From Paraphotobacterium marinum (lineage in GTDB: Bacteria; Pseudomonadota; Gammaproteobacteria; Enterobacterales; Vibrionaceae): a DNA stretch of 64,000 bases. Positions 38,398 to 46,435 of this stretch are shown piece after piece. The position numbers and the translations under genes are program-made. The stretch spans positions 1-64,000 of the forward strand of contig NZ_CP022355.1 of the NCBI RefSeq assembly GCF_002216855.1, given 5' to 3'. The notes below the pieces were generated by a model that was not told the DNA's origin, searched no databases, and worked only from the letters and a program-made list of their open reading frames with translations. Every line of letters starts with the position of its first letter. The first letter of the stretch is position 1.

Positions 38398-39183
38398 TTA
38401 GATAGATTGCGTAACAAACTTCAACATTCCATCAGCAGCGGAAACAACCTTTGCACTCATTTCATACGCCCTTTGTGTCGCAATCATATCGACAAGCTCT
38501 TCCACAATTTGGACGTTCGACCCTTCCAACGTTCCCTGCTTTAAACTACCAGAACCCTCTTCGCCTGGAACAACTTCAATTGGCTCACCACTAGCATCCG
38601 TTTCTCGGTATAGATTCCCCCCCAAAGCTTCTAAGCCAGCAGGATTTATGAAATAACTTAATTGAATTTGTCCGAGCTCTTCTGGAGCAGCTTGTCCAGC
38701 TATAGTCGCGGTCACAATACCATCCACGCTAATGTTGACAGATGTTGCATCAGCTGGAATGTCTATACCATCTGCCAAAGGGAGCCCTTGACTATTTACC
38801 ACTGCACCATCTGCATTTCGCTGAAATTGTCCATTTCTCGTATAAAAAATTTCTCCGTCGGTGTTTTCAATTTGAAAAAATCCCTGACCCATAATAGCAA
38901 TGTCTAATTCTTGATTTGTATTTTTAATTGTCCCCGGCGTAAATACTTTTTGCGTTCCAACCACTTTCACACCAGAACCCAATTGGACACCGGATGGTAA
39001 AAGATTTAGTTCATCAGCAGGAGCACCTGGTTGTCTTTGGATATTATAAAAAAGATCTTCAAAAACCACTCTATCTTTCTTAAATCCATTGGTATTTACA
39101 TTCGCCAAATTATTTGAAATAGCAGTCATTTTCGTATCTTGTGCAGCCATTCCAGTTTTACTGACCCATAAAGAATTGTGCAT
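38398..39183 (-). CDS. flgG: FlgG, distal rod protein
   Basis: The 261-residue protein has the rod/hook family N-terminus (MTAISNNLANVNTNGFKKDR), FlgG-type internal blocks (DIAIMGQGFFQIENTDGEIF, YTRNGQFQRNADGAVVNSQG) and the C-terminal GTLEGSNVQIVEELVDMIAT. It forms the distal rod. Confidence 0.95.
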   Translation of the reverse strand: MHNSLWVSKTGMAAQDTKMTAISNNLANVNTNGFKKDRVVFEDLFYNIQRQPGAPADELNLLPSGVQLGSGVKVVGTQKVFTPGTIKNTNQELDIAIMGQGFFQIENTDGEIFYTRNGQFQRNADGAVVNSQGLPLADGIDIPADATSVNISVDGIVTATIAGQAAPEELGQIQLSYFINPAGLEALGGNLYRETDASGEPIEVVPGEEGSGSLKQGTLEGSNVQIVEELVDMIATQRAYEMSAKVVSAADGMLKFVTQSI

Positions 39184-39193
39184 CTTGTTATCC

Positions 39194-39925
39194 TTATCTT
39201 GAGTTAATTAATTTATTGCCGGCCTGAGCAATACTTTCTGCAGTCTTCATCATTTTTATGTGCATTTCAAAGTTTCTTGTTAATGACATTACCTGAGTTA
39301 ACTCATTAATAGTTGAAACATTACTTTGCTCTAAATGACGGGGCACCAATTTAACCTCTGGTGCAAAATCCAAAACCAATCCATCTTGTTCAGAGAAAAG
39401 ACCTAACTCATTTTTCTGAATTTGTTGGATATCTGGATTTACAAGTTTTAACTGTGCAACCTCAAGAATTTCTCCACCACCTGCAGGTGTTATAGAGATA
39501 ATTCCTTTTTCACTGATATCTAATTTTTGAAATTCAGGAATATTAATTAAACCTCCATCACCTACAACAGGGAACCCATTCGCTGTTAAATTACCTGCAG
39601 CATCAAGTTTAAGGTTTCCCATTCTTGTGTAGGACTCTGTTCCATCTGGAAGAAGCACAGAAAAAAAACCATTTCCGCTTATTGCCACATCCAAATCCCT
39701 GCCTGTTTCAACAATTTCACCAATATTAAAATTGGTTGATGCAGAGTTTGTTTTTGATAAATGACGTCCATCAAATCCACTACCATTTAGTTGAATTGAT
39801 TGAGCATATTCAAAATCTTTCCTAAATCCTGTTGTATTGGCATTGGCTAAATTATTTGAATGAACGGTTTGGGCTAGCAAACTTCTGCTAGCTCCACTCG
39901 TTGCGGTATATATAAAATTATCCAT
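39194..39925 (-). CDS. flgF: FlgF, proximal rod protein
   Basis: The 243-residue protein has the family start LAQTVHSNNLANANTTGFRK, the central block DVAISGNGFFSVLLPDGTES and the end LEQSNVSTINELTQVMSLTR. FlgF belongs to the proximal rod. It lies between flgE and flgG as expected. Confidence 0.93.
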   Translation of the reverse strand: MDNFIYTATSGASRSLLAQTVHSNNLANANTTGFRKDFEYAQSIQLNGSGFDGRHLSKTNSASTNFNIGEIVETGRDLDVAISGNGFFSVLLPDGTESYTRMGNLKLDAAGNLTANGFPVVGDGGLINIPEFQKLDISEKGIISITPAGGGEILEVAQLKLVNPDIQQIQKNELGLFSEQDGLVLDFAPEVKLVPRHLEQSNVSTINELTQVMSLTRNFEMHIKMMKTAESIAQAGNKLINSR

Positions 39926-39942
39926 ATTAAAACCCGGCCACT

Positions 39943-41145
39943 TTATACAGCATTAAACAATGCTTGAGTTAGCTGATCAGATGTAGATATTGTTTTAGCA
40001 TTAGCCTGATAATTTCTTTGCGCGGTTATCAAATTCACCAACTCACCCGTCAAATCAACATTTGATCCCTCCAAAGCACCTGGAGTTAACTCACCTAAGA
40101 TTCCTGTCCCTGGAGCACCTGTAATTGGATTTCCTGATGCAAAGGTCTGTATCCAACCGGTTTTATTAACAGGTAAAAGCCCTTGTGGATTTGCAAAATT
40201 TGCAAGTATCACTTGCCCCTGTGCAATCGATTGTCCATTTGTATAATTAGCAAAGACAAGTCCATTATCCTCAACTCTCAAGCCTGATAGATCACCAGAA
40301 GTATTGCCATTTGAAGTATTCTGGCTAACACCAAAATCAGATCCAAATTGGGTCATACCTGTATAATTTACAGTTATAGAGAGTGGGTTTGCTCCCACAA
40401 TTGGTCCACTAGTAAGTACTGTATTTGTTGCTGGAGGAATGAGCACACCATTTGTATCAAAGTTTAAAGTTTCAACAGTCGCTAACGGGGTTTGATCAAA
40501 AGCATAATTTACTTGCCAACCATTTGTGGCAACAGCATTTATATCTTTTATAAAATATTGCGTTAAAGTTCGTGCATTTCCAAGTGAATCAAAAACCTGA
40601 GTGGTGTATGTAGAGTTATAAGTATTGCTGTCCAAGGGGTCAAAGTTCAAAGGATCTAAGGCAGTATCATTTGCATTTAAGTTTGCACTAAAATCAAATG
40701 TCGTAGTAGCTGTCGCGCCTATTGCCGCAGTATTGACTCGCAAATCCCCAACTGTTCCTTGCTGTACATTGTTAGTCGCATCAACAGTAAAACCCTGAAG
40801 TCTCAGGCCAGTATTTGAGACAATAAAGTTATCTCTGTCTGTGTTAAAAATTCCTGAACGGGTATAGATAGTTTGATTTTGAGTATCTTTAGTCTGAAAG
40901 AAACCATTACCATTGATAGCTAAATCGAGTGATCGACCTGTGCCGACAATATTTCCATTCTTTTCAAAGTTTTGTGAAATAGATGCCACTTCAACCCCTC
41001 CTGGTTGAATTCCATTATAAATTGCTGCAAATTCAGTTCGAGACTCTTTAAAACCTGTAGTAGATACGTTAGCAATATTATTACTAATTGTGTCTAATTG
41101 AGTATTAGTAGCCTCTAATCCTGTTAAAGCGATTTCAAAACTCAT
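39943..41145 (-). CDS. flgE: FlgE, hook protein
   Basis: The 400-residue protein has the hook-family start LEATNTQLDTISNNIANVST, the block RSLDLAINGNGFFQT, a long variable centre and the end LEGSNVDLTGELVNLITAQR followed by NYQANAKTISTSDQLTQ. It is the hook subunit whose length FliK/LafE controls. Confidence 0.94.
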   Translation of the reverse strand: MSFEIALTGLEATNTQLDTISNNIANVSTTGFKESRTEFAAIYNGIQPGGVEVASISQNFEKNGNIVGTGRSLDLAINGNGFFQTKDTQNQTIYTRSGIFNTDRDNFIVSNTGLRLQGFTVDATNNVQQGTVGDLRVNTAAIGATATTTFDFSANLNANDTALDPLNFDPLDSNTYNSTYTTQVFDSLGNARTLTQYFIKDINAVATNGWQVNYAFDQTPLATVETLNFDTNGVLIPPATNTVLTSGPIVGANPLSITVNYTGMTQFGSDFGVSQNTSNGNTSGDLSGLRVEDNGLVFANYTNGQSIAQGQVILANFANPQGLLPVNKTGWIQTFASGNPITGAPGTGILGELTPGALEGSNVDLTGELVNLITAQRNYQANAKTISTSDQLTQALFNAV

Positions 41146-41160
41146 GTGTTTACCTCATTT

Positions 41161-41832
41161 TTAGTTACTGAATTGATTAACTTGATAAAATGGAATTTCA
41201 CCGATATTATCAACATTTAAAAGGGGTGTCCCTCCATTAGGAGGAATGACAACACTATTTACTTTTCCAGCTATGGATAAGTCTTCGTAAATTTTTCCAT
41301 TAGTATCTTCGATACTAATTTTATAATTGCCATCAAATAGACCGATATCTGCTGGGTTTAATGAAAAATTCTTATAATTGGTTGAACTTCCGCCAATCGG
41401 AACTTTTTTGCTTTGACCTAATATGTTTTCAAAAACCACAAACAACCCTCGTGTGGGTTGATCGAGTTTTATAGCACCATTTATTTCAGCACCATTCACA
41501 GCGATGTTATTCTGTGGGACAAAAACTTGTTTTCCAACCAAATTTGATGTAGCTAGATTTTGCATATTATTTAATAATAGCGTACTGCTTCGCATTTCTT
41601 GTGCAACCTGTTCAGTACTCTCCACTTGTGAAAATTGTGCCAACTGACTCACGTACTCTGCTCCATCAAGGGGATTCAAGGGATCTTGATTTTGAATTTG
41701 TGCAATCATTAAAGTTAAAAATTCATTTTTCAATGAAGCCCCACTATTTTCATTAAGCTCATTGTTTGTATTAGATTCACCCATATTAGATTGGTTGGAC
41801 ATAGATAAATTATTTACACTAGCAATATTCAT
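41161..41832 (-). CDS. flgD: FlgD, hook-cap scaffolding protein
   Basis: The 223-residue protein contains the FlgD signature LKNEFLTLMIAQIQNQDPLN followed by PLDGAEYVSQLAQFSQVE, and a C-terminal FlgD Ig-like part. It caps the growing hook and is then lost. It overlaps flgC by one base. Confidence 0.93.
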   Translation of the reverse strand: MNIASVNNLSMSNQSNMGESNTNNELNENSGASLKNEFLTLMIAQIQNQDPLNPLDGAEYVSQLAQFSQVESTEQVAQEMRSSTLLLNNMQNLATSNLVGKQVFVPQNNIAVNGAEINGAIKLDQPTRGLFVVFENILGQSKKVPIGGSSTNYKNFSLNPADIGLFDGNYKISIEDTNGKIYEDLSIAGKVNSVVIPPNGGTPLLNVDNIGEIPFYQVNQFSN

Positions 41833-42266
41833 TAACCTTCTCTCCCTAATCTTAGTAAACCTTGTTGCATACTTTTAACATTATTTAAGACTTCAACATT
41901 AGTCTCAAAACTTCGACTAGCTGACATCATATCTGTCATCTCACTAACTACATCAATCCCTGGATAAAACACGAAACCATCTTCGTTCGAAAGTGGATTG
42001 TTTGGTTCATACTTTTTATCCACGCTGCCAGGGACCTGAATAACATCTACAACCCTGACTTCTGCAGAGGGGTATGAATTTTTTTGAACATCGTATTGAT
42101 TTTTTCCGTAAATTGTTGCGAAAACTGGTTTTAGGGATTGATATGCCCCATTGGGTGTTGAAGATGCAGCATCTGCATTTGCTAAATTACTTGCAATTGT
42201 ATTTAATCTGACCGTTTGAGCATTCATCGCTGTACCAGCAATATTATATATATCATTAAAAGCCAT
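41832..42266 (-). CDS. flgC: FlgC, proximal rod protein
   Basis: The 144-residue protein has the rod-family start TVRLNTIASNLANADAASST and the FlgC C-terminus EMTDMMSASRSFETNVEVLN. It is a proximal rod component. Confidence 0.94.
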   Translation of the reverse strand: MAFNDIYNIAGTAMNAQTVRLNTIASNLANADAASSTPNGAYQSLKPVFATIYGKNQYDVQKNSYPSAEVRVVDVIQVPGSVDKKYEPNNPLSNEDGFVFYPGIDVVSEMTDMMSASRSFETNVEVLNNVKSMQQGLLRLGREG

Positions 42267-42268
42267 TT

Positions 42269-42631
42269 TTAACGCCCCTTAATAGCTTTGGATAAGCCAT
42301 TAATTTTCATATTTAAAAAAGATAAACTAGTCTGAAAATCCATTGAGTTTTGAGCAAATTTTGCTTGCTCAACATTTAATTCAACTGTATTTCCATCCTG
42401 TGAATTTTGATATGGAATCCTATACAAGACTTCAGATATGATAGATTTCTGAGCCTGTTCGACTCGCCCGACTGGTGCTTTGCTCATTATCGTTTCAAAG
42501 GATAAATCTTTTGCTAAATAATTGGGCGTATTGACATTTGCTAAATTACTTGCAATTATTTTAGAACGCTGAACTCTAAAATTTAAAGCTTCCGGATGTA
42601 TTCCCATAGCTTTATCGAAACTGATTGCCAT
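42269..42631 (-). CDS. flgB: FlgB, proximal rod protein
   Basis: The 120-residue protein contains RSKIIASNLANVNTPNYLAK, the conserved FlgB start, and the end FAQNSMDFQTSLSFLNMKI. It is the first gene of the flgBCDEFGHIJ operon. An AAGGA site and a sigma-54-like element lie upstream, in the short gap shared with divergent flgA. Confidence 0.93.
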   Translation of the reverse strand: MAISFDKAMGIHPEALNFRVQRSKIIASNLANVNTPNYLAKDLSFETIMSKAPVGRVEQAQKSIISEVLYRIPYQNSQDGNTVELNVEQAKFAQNSMDFQTSLSFLNMKINGLSKAIKGR

Positions 42632-42666
42632 ATTTATTCCTTAAAGTTGACATACTAATTTAATAA

Positions 42667-42682
42667 TCAAAATTTGTGCCAA
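42667..42682 (-). promoter_or_regulatory. sigma-54-like promoter of the flgB operon
   Basis: Read on the minus strand, TTGGCACAAATTTTGA has the -24 element TTGGCAC and, ten bases after GG, GA in place of the usual -12 GC. Start of transcription would be near 42655, about 25 bases before the flgB ATG. The -12 mismatch lowers confidence. Confidence 0.5.
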
Positions 42683-42716
42683 CTTCTAAGCCCTTAAGAA
42701 ACAAGGAGTGCAGGTT

Positions 42717-43472
42717 ATGTTAAGGAAAATTTATTTCCGTTACATGGCAGTAAAACGGAAGTTTTTACATCCTACTTTATTATTTTTGTTCATCTCGACC
42801 CAAGCATTCGCGATTGAAGGTGTTCCTTCAATAAGCTTAAAAAAGCAGATACAAAATAAAATACATAAAGAGTTAATCGCAATAGAAAAAGTTAATCATT
42901 TTAAATTTCATAAAATTGAAATCATACCTGTCATTCCAAAGTCCCTTAATTTTTTTAAAGGTTGTAATAACATTGATTTACAAAATACACAGCAGAAAAA
43001 TGAAAGTTATACGGGCACTTTGGTTCGAGTAATATCCTGTAAGGATTCAAACCCTCAATTTAAAATGAATATTAAAATAAAAGTAAAAATTTGGATGAAT
43101 GTAATTGCTGCTAAAAATTATCTCAATAAAAACCATGTCATCAAAGCAGACGATCTAATTTTTAAAAATATACTTATACTTAAAGATAATGATTTTTTTA
43201 CCAATAAAGACGAATTACTAAATAGGAAATTAAGTCGTTCTATTTCAAAAGGGAAAAAAATTACTTCAAGAACACTCTACCCGAACTGGGCAATCAAAAA
43301 AGGTGATGTGATTTTGATTGAAGCGGCAACAAAAAAATTGAAAGTTACGGCTAAAGGCCAAGCTTTACAAAATGGACACATTGGAGAACAAATAAAAGTA
43401 AAAAATTTAGAGTCAGGTAAAATAATTAGCGCTTCAGTAAAAAATAAATCAAAAGTTAATACAATTTTTTAA
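42717..43472 (+). CDS. flgA: FlgA, P-ring assembly chaperone
   Basis: About 252 residues. The ATG at 42717 follows AAGGAG with good spacing. A signal-like segment (HPTLLFLFISTQAFA) is preceded by a longer basic leader. The C-terminal SAF domain is clear: AKNYLNKNHVIKADDLIFKN, SRTLYPNWAIKKGDVILIEA and ALQNGHIGEQIKVKNLESGK. FlgA helps FlgI form the P ring in the periplasm. It is divergent from flgB and leads towards flgMN. Confidence 0.9.
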   Translation: MLRKIYFRYMAVKRKFLHPTLLFLFISTQAFAIEGVPSISLKKQIQNKIHKELIAIEKVNHFKFHKIEIIPVIPKSLNFFKGCNNIDLQNTQQKNESYTGTLVRVISCKDSNPQFKMNIKIKVKIWMNVIAAKNYLNKNHVIKADDLIFKNILILKDNDFFTNKDELLNRKLSRSISKGKKITSRTLYPNWAIKKGDVILIEAATKKLKVTAKGQALQNGHIGEQIKVKNLESGKIISASVKNKSKVNTIF

Positions 43473-43495
43473 TTAATTTTTATTTCTGTCGTTTA
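43469..43495 (+). promoter_or_regulatory. sigma-28-type promoter of flgMN
   Basis: TTAA at 43469-43472, 15 bases, then GTCGTTTA at 43488-43495. It lies 31 bases before the flgM start and just behind the flgA stop at 43472, so flgM would also be transcribed late, as is usual for the anti-sigma factor. Confidence 0.55.
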
Positions 43496-43526
43496 GTTTA
43501 TTTAGAAGAGAAAATAAGGCCCTGCA

Positions 43527-43820
43527 ATGAAAATTAATAAAATACAACAATCTATAATTCAAAGCACTCAAAACAAAAAAAACAGCCCTGCCAGCAAATT
43601 GAATACACCCACACAAAAAGTTGATATCAGCATTGATGAAAGTACATTGCAAAAAATGACAAATATTTTAAGTAATCAACCCATTATTGATGAATCAAAA
43701 GTTATTGAAATTAAAGCAGCTCTTGCCGATGGGAAAATAAAATTAAACAAAAACAATCTTGTTCAATCTATTATACAATTTCATCATTACAATACAGGCC
43801 AAAATCATGAAAAACCCTAA
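43527..43820 (+). CDS. flgM: FlgM, anti-sigma-28 factor
   Basis: The 97-residue protein has a disordered, lysine/asparagine-rich start and a FlgM-type C-terminal helix region (QPIIDESKVIEIKAALADGK, then IKLNKNNLVQSII). FlgM binds LafS/FliA until it is exported through the completed hook. Its stop overlaps flgN. Confidence 0.87.
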   Translation: MKINKIQQSIIQSTQNKKNSPASKLNTPTQKVDISIDESTLQKMTNILSNQPIIDESKVIEIKAALADGKIKLNKNNLVQSIIQFHHYNTGQNHEKP

Positions 43821-44247
43821 TACAAAGCAGTTAGCTCATATCCTAAAAAATTTACAAGTTACACATGCACTGTATCAAAAGTTACAAAAACTTTTGTTAA
43901 GTCAACAAAAGTTTTTTGTCGAATTCAAATCTCAAGAACTTCAAGAAAATGCTAAAACTCAAATTAAAGTTCTTAACGATTTAAGCAAATTAAGAGAAAA
44001 TAGAGCTAAACTTTTAACTTCATTGAAACTTGAAAATTCAAATGATGGTATCAAATGTTTATTTAAATTCTACCCTCAATCCCTACAAGAAAAAATAGAA
44101 ACTTTATGGTCAGCTATCTGTCAATTAAATAAAATATCCAAAAAGTTAAATCTACAAAATGGCAAACTATCTGCACACTATCATGAAATACTCTCAGATA
44201 TTTTAAATAATCAAAACTATGATCCTATGTCACTCATGAAGTACTAA
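43807..44247 (+). CDS. flgN: FlgN, FlgK/FlgL chaperone
   Basis: The 146-residue helical protein starts at the ATG 43807, inside the flgM end; the earlier in-frame start at 43759 would overlap flgM extensively. Motifs include FVEFKSQELQENAKTQ and RENRAKLLTSLKLEN, as in FlgN. It delivers FlgK and FlgL to the export gate. It closes the flagellar block; its last four bases overlap the convergent M20 peptidase gene. Confidence 0.8.
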   Translation: MKNPNTKQLAHILKNLQVTHALYQKLQKLLLSQQKFFVEFKSQELQENAKTQIKVLNDLSKLRENRAKLLTSLKLENSNDGIKCLFKFYPQSLQEKIETLWSAICQLNKISKKLNLQNGKLSAHYHEILSDILNNQNYDPMSLMKY

Positions 44248-45332
44248 ATTTGATATAGTTCGAAGATTTGATAAGATTCATTTATTCTTTGTGCGAAACT
44301 TTTTTTATTAGCTCTTTCATGCACAGTATGATCTCCATCACCAAAAGGACCGAAACCATCCAAGGTGGCAACACCTTTTTCAGCAAATACATTGGCATCA
44401 CTAACACCGCCCCTTTTTTCTTTTTTTAATACATAACCAAGTTTTTTTTCAATTTTTTTGATAAAAGCTTTTTGTGCATTCGTCTCTACCATAACATCTC
44501 TCTGAACGCCCCCTGAAAGTTTACAGGACACACCTCTGACCCACTGTTCTTTCACGACTAAATCTATGTCTCTTAAAACTCGATTTTTTTCTTCAAGTGA
44601 CTCAAATCTCGCTTCTACCAAAATTTCTGAAGTAGGAGCAATAGTATTTGCACCAATTCCTCCTTTTATAACGCCTGCATTTACTGTTGTGCCTTTTTCG
44701 ATACACGTTAAGTCTGTCAATGCAATAAGTGCTTTAGCTGCAGCTAAGTTGGCATTTTTCCCTTCTGTATAATGATTCCCAGCATGAGCTGCTTTACCCT
44801 CAAAGTTTAATTTAAAAGTCGCTATTCCTTTTCGAGCAACAACAACTTCCATATTTTGTCCAGCTGCTTCAAAGTCGATACATTCATCATAGTTTAATGC
44901 AATTTCTTGTGATAATTTTTTACTATCATCACTACCTGTTTCTTCATCACTCACTAATAAAACGTCAATATTGTAAACATGACCATATTTTTGAAAAATA
45001 TTTTTTAAAGCACAATAAGCAATAAAATTGCCGCCTTTCATATCGCAAACACCTGGACCATAAACCCATTCAGCATCTTCTTTAAACTGAGTAAATGTCT
45101 CTGGTGGAAAAACAGTATCTAAATGCCCCAAAAGAAGCAATCTTGTGTTTTTAGAGTTAAATTTAGTTTTAAAATATAAATGATTACCAATATCTTCCCT
45201 TTTATATTCTGATATCTGATAACCGATATCACGGTAAAGTGACTTCATTATTTCACCATTTAAATCAACTCCAACTTTATTTTTTGTCCATGAGTTAATT
45301 TCAACTAATTGCTTTAGAACCGAAAAATCCAT
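44244..45332 (-). CDS. M20-family metallopeptidase, glutamate carboxypeptidase-like
   Basis: The 362-residue protein has the M20 metal-site motifs LLLLGHLDTVFP and GVCDMKGGNFIAYCAL, the catalytic Glu pair in LLVSDEETGSDDS, and a dimerisation domain with FEGKAAHAGNHYTEGKNANL. C-terminal GDGDHTVHERANKKS supplies the last metal-binding His. It resembles carboxypeptidase G2/ArgE-type enzymes that cleave N-acyl or glutamyl amides. No signal peptide is present, so it should be cytoplasmic. It is divergent from the two ATP-grasp genes across 140 bases. Confidence 0.87.
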   Translation of the reverse strand: MDFSVLKQLVEINSWTKNKVGVDLNGEIMKSLYRDIGYQISEYKREDIGNHLYFKTKFNSKNTRLLLLGHLDTVFPPETFTQFKEDAEWVYGPGVCDMKGGNFIAYCALKNIFQKYGHVYNIDVLLVSDEETGSDDSKKLSQEIALNYDECIDFEAAGQNMEVVVARKGIATFKLNFEGKAAHAGNHYTEGKNANLAAAKALIALTDLTCIEKGTTVNAGVIKGGIGANTIAPTSEILVEARFESLEEKNRVLRDIDLVVKEQWVRGVSCKLSGGVQRDVMVETNAQKAFIKKIEKKLGYVLKKEKRGGVSDANVFAEKGVATLDGFGPFGDGDHTVHERANKKSFAQRINESYQIFELYQI

Positions 45333-45406
45333 TTATTACCTCTATTTTTAAAAACAATGAAAAAAAAAACATTACATACAGTTAGTTAACTATTTCAAAA
45401 ATACAC

Positions 45407-45435
45407 TTGATATTACATATCATATGCAACATAAT
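45407..45435 (+). promoter_or_regulatory. sigma-70-type promoter of the ATP-grasp operon
   Basis: TTGATA at 45407-45412 and CATAAT at 45430-45435 are spaced by 17 bases. A second TATAAT lies at 45456-45461 without a good -35. An AAGGAGAG ribosome site follows before the ATG at 45473. Confidence 0.5.
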
Positions 45436-45472
45436 GAATATATTACGCATCGAGGTATAATACAAGGAGAGA

Positions 45473-46435
45473 ATGATGCAAAAGCCACAAATAGGAATGT
45501 GGATGTACCAAAATGGTGGTGGTACTGAAATAGAAAACAAACTATCTTACCAACTTCAAGATAGGAATATAAATGTCATTAAAAATATTGATCTAAAAAA
45601 TGCTGTTGCCCATAATGGCAGTTTATATTGTCATGACATTAACTTAAACCAATTGGATTTGTTTTTTAGTTATAATGCTGGGAATCAAACCCATCATCAA
45701 ACCTACATTTACAAAGAGCTCAACAAATCTATACCCATGATAAATAATTTCGAAGCCTTTGACTTAACGGAAGATAAATTTAGAACCAGTCATTTACTCA
45801 ACCAACATTCAATTACCTGTTCAGATTATCTTTTATGTGGCTCTGAGAATATTCTAAAAATCTACGATCAATTTCAGGCTTGGGGTAATCAAGCTATTTT
45901 AAAGTCTTTGCATGGATGGGGCGGAAAAGATCTTATTAAAATAAACAATAGAAAAGAACTCCAAAATATTTTACAGAGTAATTTTTTTAAGGAAAATCCA
46001 ACTCATTATTTCGAGCGAGTCATAAAAAATGATTTCACTGACTATCGTATAGATATCGTCAATAATGAATTCATAGCCTGTTATGGAAGAAAAGCTGCCA
46101 AAGGTAGCTGGAAAACAAACGTAACAGCTGGTGGGAAGGTTATCCCAAGAGAAGCAAATGATGAGATCGTTAACATTGCCCTTCAAGCAGCAAAAGCATG
46201 TCAGCTTGAAATTGCGGGAGTTGATATTCTTTTTGACATAGAAAGGCAACAATACGTTGTTCTAGAAGTGAATGGGATTCCAGCATTTGCGACCCCACAA
46301 CAGGAAAAAAGCGGACTGAATTTTAACACAAAAAAAATTGATGCAATCGTACAACTTATTGACGAAAAAGTTCATGAACATCGTCAAAATTATTATAACA
46401 ATGTGATTAGGAGAGAAACTGAAAATGAATACTAG
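45473..46435 (+). CDS. RimK-like ATP-grasp ligase 1
   Basis: The 320-residue protein has an ATP-grasp core: AILKSLHGWGGKDLIKI as nucleotide-binding loop, FTDYRIDIVNNEFIACYGRK, the substrate/phosphate region KGSWKTNVTAGGKV, and the metal-binding end AGVDILFD with VVLEVNGIPAF. This is the RimK/LysX/glutathione-synthetase type, forming amide bonds from a carboxylate and an amine at the expense of ATP. Specificity cannot be read. It overlaps the next ATP-grasp gene by eleven bases. A tyrosine/asparagine-rich tail follows the domain. Confidence 0.82.
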   Translation: MMQKPQIGMWMYQNGGGTEIENKLSYQLQDRNINVIKNIDLKNAVAHNGSLYCHDINLNQLDLFFSYNAGNQTHHQTYIYKELNKSIPMINNFEAFDLTEDKFRTSHLLNQHSITCSDYLLCGSENILKIYDQFQAWGNQAILKSLHGWGGKDLIKINNRKELQNILQSNFFKENPTHYFERVIKNDFTDYRIDIVNNEFIACYGRKAAKGSWKTNVTAGGKVIPREANDEIVNIALQAAKACQLEIAGVDILFDIERQQYVVLEVNGIPAFATPQQEKSGLNFNTKKIDAIVQLIDEKVHEHRQNYYNNVIRRETENEY

